From positions 240,874 through 304,873 of the forward strand of contig JACKPZ010000001.1 in assembly GCA_024233135.1 (NCBI GenBank): a stretch of 64,000 nucleotides of DNA. The letters run 5' to 3'. Each line of letters begins with the position of its first letter. Positions within the stretch are counted from its first letter, which is position 1. A program made the translations under genes and the position numbers. The notes beneath the pieces were generated by a model. The model saw nothing but the letters and a program-made list of their open reading frames with translations. It did not search any database and was not told where the DNA came from. The DNA is from Akkermansiaceae bacterium. Its GTDB lineage: Bacteria; Verrucomicrobiota; Verrucomicrobiia; Verrucomicrobiales; Akkermansiaceae. This document shows positions 61,040-64,000 of the stretch, piece after piece.

Positions 61040-61711
61040 TCACCCGCTCCCCACCACCGCGATCAGATGGCGCAGCTCGTCCGCCACTTCCGCCGGATCG
61101 CCCACCGTCGCCGCCACCTCCGCGCGGATCAGCTCGCGGAAACGAACGCGCAACCGGTGGATCGCGACCTTCACCGCCGTCCCGGACATGCCGAGTTCGC
61201 GCGCGGCTTCGGCTTGCGAAACATCCGCGTCGCCATTCAGCCACGGTTTCAACACGCGGAACCGCTCCGGTTTCTCCTCCGCCTCCAAAGCCACCAAGGC
61301 CCGGCCGATCAATGCCAGCGCCCATTCGCGATCGAAACCGAGCGCGTCATCCGCCGTCCCCGCATCGTTGGCGAGGTCCCACTCCACATGCTCCACCGCG
61401 CCCCCGCGTTTCCCCGCGAGCGCGGCGGCACGGTGCTTCGATCGAAAGTGCTTCAACGCACCTAACAAATAGCTCCGGAACCTCCCCCGCCCCGGTTCCG
61501 GCGCGCCCAGCCCGCCTGATAGAACGCTTTCGAAAAACCCGTGCGCCAGCTCCCTCGCCGCGTCCTCGCTGCGCCCCTCCCGTTTCAGGAATCCCACCAC
61601 CGGCGCATAATACGCCTCGCAAAGGTCCGACAACGCAGCCTTCGCCTCGTCCCCCTCGCCGCGGGCGCGGAGGACGAGCGTCCAGCGGGTGGGATGGAAG
61701 GAGGAGGTCAT
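61040..61711 (-). CDS. ECF-type sigma-70 family RNA polymerase sigma factor
   Basis: 223 residues from ATG 61711. The opening FHPTRWTLVLRARG is typical of the sigma-factor group that accompanies Ser/Thr kinases in Planctomycetes and Verrucomicrobia. Region 2 covers LCEAYYAPVVGFLKREGRSEDAARELAHGFFESVL, FRSYLLGALKHFRSKHRA; region 4 helix-turn-helix is VSQAEAARELGMSGTAVKVAIHRLRVRFRELI. It probably directs transcription under control of the kinase encoded to its right on the same strand. The transposase element with its hairpins begins 28 bp upstream of its start, where its promoter would be expected. Confidence 0.9.
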   Translation of the reverse strand: MTSSFHPTRWTLVLRARGEGDEAKAALSDLCEAYYAPVVGFLKREGRSEDAARELAHGFFESVLSGGLGAPEPGRGRFRSYLLGALKHFRSKHRAAALAGKRGGAVEHVEWDLANDAGTADDALGFDREWALALIGRALVALEAEEKPERFRVLKPWLNGDADVSQAEAARELGMSGTAVKVAIHRLRVRFRELIRAEVAATVGDPAEVADELRHLIAVVGSG

Positions 61712-61739
61712 TTGATAGCGCGCTGGGAGATCAATTTTC

Positions 61740-61823
61740 GGCCCGGAGGGCCTCTTGGAAATTAGCCGGTGGCGTGAGCCACCGGAAACGGTAGAACATA
61801 CCCACGCGCCCCGGCAGGGGCGC
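61740..61823 (+). repeat. Left REP end (three hairpins)
   Basis: Hairpin A 61740-61752 (GGCCC, loop GGA, GGGCC); hairpin B 61766-61785 (CCGGTGGC, loop GTGA, GCCACCGG) preceded by TTAG at 61762-61765; hairpin C 61806-61823 (GCGCCCC, loop GGCA, GGGGCGC). It lies between the sigma factor start and the transposase start. Confidence 0.85.
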
Positions 61824-61838
61824 AGGAACCCACGCGCC

Positions 61839-62285
61839 ATGCCCTCGACCCATCTCGCGCTCCATTACCACATCGTGTTCAGCACCAAAGGCCGCGCGCC
61901 GTCCATTGCGACCGATTGGCGACCCCGTCTCCACGCCTATCTTGGCGGCGTGGTTCGCAATGTGGGCGGGGTCCCGGAGGCCGTGGGCGGTGTGGAGGAT
62001 CACGTGCATCTGCTCGTTGGATTGAAGGCCACCGCGTGTCTCGCGGATGTGGTGCGCGATGTGAAGGCGGTTTCGTCGAGGTGGGTGCATGAGGAAATCC
62101 ATGAGCACACGTTCACGTGGCAGGAAGGATATGGAGCGTTCACCGTCAGCCCATCGCAACGCGCGACAGTGGTGCGATACATCGCAGGTCAGGAAGTGCA
62201 TCACCGGAAGCATTCGTTCCAAGAGGAATACCTCACGCTTCTGAAACGTTGTGGTGTCGAATACGACGAACGGTTTCTTTGGTGA
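61839..62285 (+). CDS. REP-associated tyrosine transposase (RAYT, IS200-like Y1 HUH)
   Basis: 148 residues. Begins MPSTHLALHYHIVFSTKGR. The HUH nuclease motif is GGVEDHVHLLVGL (His 55, His 57), the conserved WQEGYGAFTVS block follows, and the catalytic tyrosine is in VVRYIAGQEVHHRKHSF (Tyr 114). RAYTs cut single-stranded REP hairpins next to a tetranucleotide and are thought to spread REP sequences. The start at 61839 is chosen by homology; the frame is open further upstream into the left REP end. It is transcribed opposite to the flanking sigma and kinase genes. It appears intact. Confidence 0.92.
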   Translation: MPSTHLALHYHIVFSTKGRAPSIATDWRPRLHAYLGGVVRNVGGVPEAVGGVEDHVHLLVGLKATACLADVVRDVKAVSSRWVHEEIHEHTFTWQEGYGAFTVSPSQRATVVRYIAGQEVHHRKHSFQEEYLTLLKRCGVEYDERFLW

Positions 62286-62298
62286 ACCCCGCTCCGCC

Positions 62299-62379
62299 GC
62301 CCCTCCGGGGCTCGATTTCAATGGGATCGTTGTCCGGTGGCTCACGCCACCGGCTAATTTCGCATCAGCCCTCCGGGCT
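62299..62379 (-). repeat. Right REP end (three hairpins, inverted copy)
   Basis: Hairpin C' 62299-62311 (GCCCC, loop TCC, GGGGC); hairpin B' 62334-62353, identical to B on the opposite strand and flanked by CTAA (TTAG reversed) at 62354-62357; hairpin A' 62367-62379 (AGCCC, loop TCC, GGGCT). The 13-nt A-B spacer is the same as in the left end. It ends 47 bp before the kinase stop codon. Confidence 0.85.
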
Positions 62380-62425
62380 TGGAGAGTGTGTGCCCATGGA
62401 GCGGGGCGGTTTTCGTCGGACAGCT

Positions 62426-64000
62426 TCATTCTCGATTCCGATTGAACTCTCGCAACTCTTCCTGTGATAGAGTCCTTTCCGAGTCTCGAAGCGTCTCCTG
62501 AGGAATCTCCGCCGCGAACTCATCGATCTCGTTGGCAGAAACAAATCGCTCGGGAAACATTGCGATCTGCCTCAGCGATCCGTCAGGGCGGAACACGAAC
62601 ACCCGTCCTCGATTCAAGTCCCACTCGGCTGAATTGAGCAGCACCTTGTCGCTTTCTTCGATCGAATACTCGAACCGGCGTTTACCTATCAGCACCGAAC
62701 CCGAGATGCTTTGCCCGTCGCTTTCGCTTCGTCCGCTGCGCAGCCCCCCTTTGGCAACGATCATGCACACGGGACGCCAATTCGACTCCCCCACGAATAT
62801 AGCGAACGAGGTGTAGACATCTCCGCTGACCGCGCCGCCTTGAACCTTGCCATTCATTTCGACTGTTCTTTCCGCCTCCCGCTCGTTTCCAGGATAGGTG
62901 ATCTTCCAGTTGACCAACGTGTCAACCTGCGGCGCGACCGGTTCGCGGTCAGCGGGCGGCACATCGGGAGGCGGAACTGGTAGTGGCCTTCGTTCCCGGG
63001 CGGCCTCCGGCTGTTGCTGCCTCACCGCTTCCACTTGCCGCAGCCTCGCTTCCCGCAAGTTGGTTTTTCGGAAACTGAACCAGACAACCAGAGGCACTAT
63101 CAATAACAGCAAGCCAAGCACCAACACTCCCGCGCAACCGATCCACACGGCCTTCGGCACCGCCCGCTTCTTCGGCTTCTCAGCCGTCGGCGCGTTGGCG
63201 GCCCCCTCCACCTCCGTCTTCACCTCGCCCGCGCTTTGCTGCCTCAACTCGCGTTCTTTCTCTAAGGTCCGCAGCACGATCTCGTCGATGCGTTTCCCGA
63301 CTTCGGCTCGCTGGCTGGGGAGCGGGAAGCGGCCGAGCGGGAGCTCGCCGGTGAGCATTTCATAAATCACCACACCGAGGCTGTAGATGTCGGCGCGGTG
63401 GTCGATGTCGTGGGGTTTCTCGTGTTGCTCGGGGGCCATGTAGGCGGCGCTGCCGAGGGCGTGGCCGGTGCGGGTGAGGGTGAAGTCGCGCTGGGGGTCG
63501 CCGACGAGGCGGGCGATGCCGAAGTCGGCGATCTTCACGCGGCCGTCGCGGTCGAGGAGGATGTTTTCCGGTTTGATGTCGCGGTGCCAGACGCCTTGGG
63601 CGTGGGCTGCCTGGAGGGCGTCACAGATGCCGGGAACGATGGCGAGCGCTTGCTCCGGAGTGAATCGGCCGGCCTGCATGGCCTGGCGGAGGTTCACGCC
63701 ATCGACGTGCTCCATGACCAGGTAAAAAAACCCGCCCGCCTCGCCGTGCTCGAAGACGCTTACGATGTTCGGGTGCTGGAGTTTTCCCAGCGTGCGGGCC
63801 TCGCGGGCGAAGCGCTCGGCGAAGGCCGGATCGCGGCCGAGGGCGGGATCGAGGATCTTGAGGGCGACGGTGCGGTCGAGCGCCGGCTGGCGCACTCGAT
63901 AGACGAAGCCCATGCCGCCGCGGCCGATGGGCCCGAGAATCTCCCACTGCGGAAAAGCGGAGGCGATTTCCTCGATCTGCGGCGTGCCGAGGTCAGATGC
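62426..64000 (-). CDS. Membrane Ser/Thr protein kinase, 5' end outside window
   Basis: 524 residues visible; the frame is open to the window edge, so the true start lies beyond 64000. Hanks-type kinase domain: glycine loop GPIGRGGMGFVY, VALKILDP (Lys), WHRDIKPENILLD (catalytic loop), IADFGIARL, GSAAYMAPEQ and ADIYSLGVVIYEMLTGELPLG. A juxtamembrane segment (KPKKRAVPK) leads to one TM (AVWIGCAGVLVLGLLLLIVPLVVW). The ~240-residue C-terminal extracytoplasmic part starts with Glu/Arg/Pro-rich linkers and then a beta-rich domain of unknown type (GSVLIGKRRFEYSI; RGRVFVFRPDGSLRQIAMFP). It phosphorylates Ser/Thr in response to an unknown signal and likely controls the neighbouring ECF sigma factor. 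Confidence 0.93.
   Translation of the reverse strand, partial: ASDLGTPQIEEIASAFPQWEILGPIGRGGMGFVYRVRQPALDRTVALKILDPALGRDPAFAERFAREARTLGKLQHPNIVSVFEHGEAGGFFYLVMEHVDGVNLRQAMQAGRFTPEQALAIVPGICDALQAAHAQGVWHRDIKPENILLDRDGRVKIADFGIARLVGDPQRDFTLTRTGHALGSAAYMAPEQHEKPHDIDHRADIYSLGVVIYEMLTGELPLGRFPLPSQRAEVGKRIDEIVLRTLEKERELRQQSAGEVKTEVEGAANAPTAEKPKKRAVPKAVWIGCAGVLVLGLLLLIVPLVVWFSFRKTNLREARLRQVEAVRQQQPEAARERRPLPVPPPDVPPADREPVAPQVDTLVNWKITYPGNEREAERTVEMNGKVQGGAVSGDVYTSFAIFVGESNWRPVCMIVAKGGLRSGRSESDGQSISGSVLIGKRRFEYSIEESDKVLLNSAEWDLNRGRVFVFRPDGSLRQIAMFPERFVSANEIDEFAAEIPQETLRDSERTLSQEELREFNRNRE

Larger units (their letters stand above)
61740..62379 (+). mobile_element. REP-associated transposase unit with inverted three-hairpin ends
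   Basis: A ~640-bp unit: a RAYT gene between two inverted copies of a three-hairpin end. Each end has, from outside in, a GCCC(GGA)GGGC hairpin, a 13-nt spacer, a TTAG tetranucleotide next to a hairpin with stem CCGGTGGC and loop GTGA, and then a CCCC..GGGG hairpin about 20 nt further in. A 29-bp core (61758-61786 and 62333-62361) is perfectly inverted. This is the layout of domesticated IS200/IS605-like REP systems. Confidence 0.85.

Noticed and set aside
1..64000. tRNA/rRNA genes, CRISPR arrays, prophage and integrase/att sites
   Set aside because: No cloverleaf-like or rRNA-like sequence, no regularly spaced repeats and no integrase or phage structural genes were seen; intergenic gaps are too short for most of these. 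DUF1353 alone is not evidence of a prophage.

Overview
GC-rich, densely packed bacterial DNA, most likely from a member of the Verrucomicrobiota (Luteolibacter/Haloferula-like). This lineage call is inference. It rests on the style of the large secreted proteins (beta-helix plus choice-of-anchor D modules), an ECF sigma factor beside a membrane Ser/Thr kinase, and the mix of YicC, MYG1, PAC2 and POT genes. No rRNA, tRNA or CRISPR was seen. Two genes run off the window: an RND efflux permease at the left edge and a protein kinase at the right edge.

Layout. 1-16 kb is mostly housekeeping: RND permease with an Rrf2 regulator, head-to-head with cysE; a lipoprotein; mnmA; a large secreted beta-helix protein ending at a clear terminator; yicC; a peroxiredoxin-like protein; a PfkB kinase; a secreted protein; and a POT transporter carrying an unusual soluble insert. 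16-46 kb is a capsule locus. 46-54.4 kb holds a PAC2 protein and a five-gene peptide ABC transporter operon joined by overlapping start/stop codons. 54.4-58 kb is an iron-regulated operon behind a good Fur box (porin, FMN-binding protein, PepSY membrane protein, ApbE). 58-61 kb holds small hypothetical genes, a MYG1-like hydrolase and a CYTH enzyme. 61-64 kb holds an ECF sigma gene and a kinase gene separated by a REP-associated transposase with elaborate inverted hairpin ends.

The most interesting system is the capsule locus (about 17.1-46.0 kb). It has the ABC-dependent (group 2/Kps) export set: KpsC and KpsS for the poly-Kdo lipid linker, KpsM/KpsT/KpsE and an OPX lipoprotein for export. 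It also has a teichoic-acid-like supply line: GpsA makes sn-glycerol-3-phosphate and TagD makes CDP-glycerol. Two giant paralogous enzymes fuse about 11 TPRs, a TagF-like glycerophosphotransferase and a GT4 glycosyltransferase, and there are two smaller CDP-glycerol transferase-like proteins. Interleaved are six P-loop sulfotransferase-like genes, four of them close paralogues in one operon with the two giant enzymes. The simplest reading is a glycerol-phosphate/hexose capsule that is sulfated, that is, a sulfated teichoic-acid-like capsule in a diderm. The parts are recognised from motifs; the sulfated product is inference.
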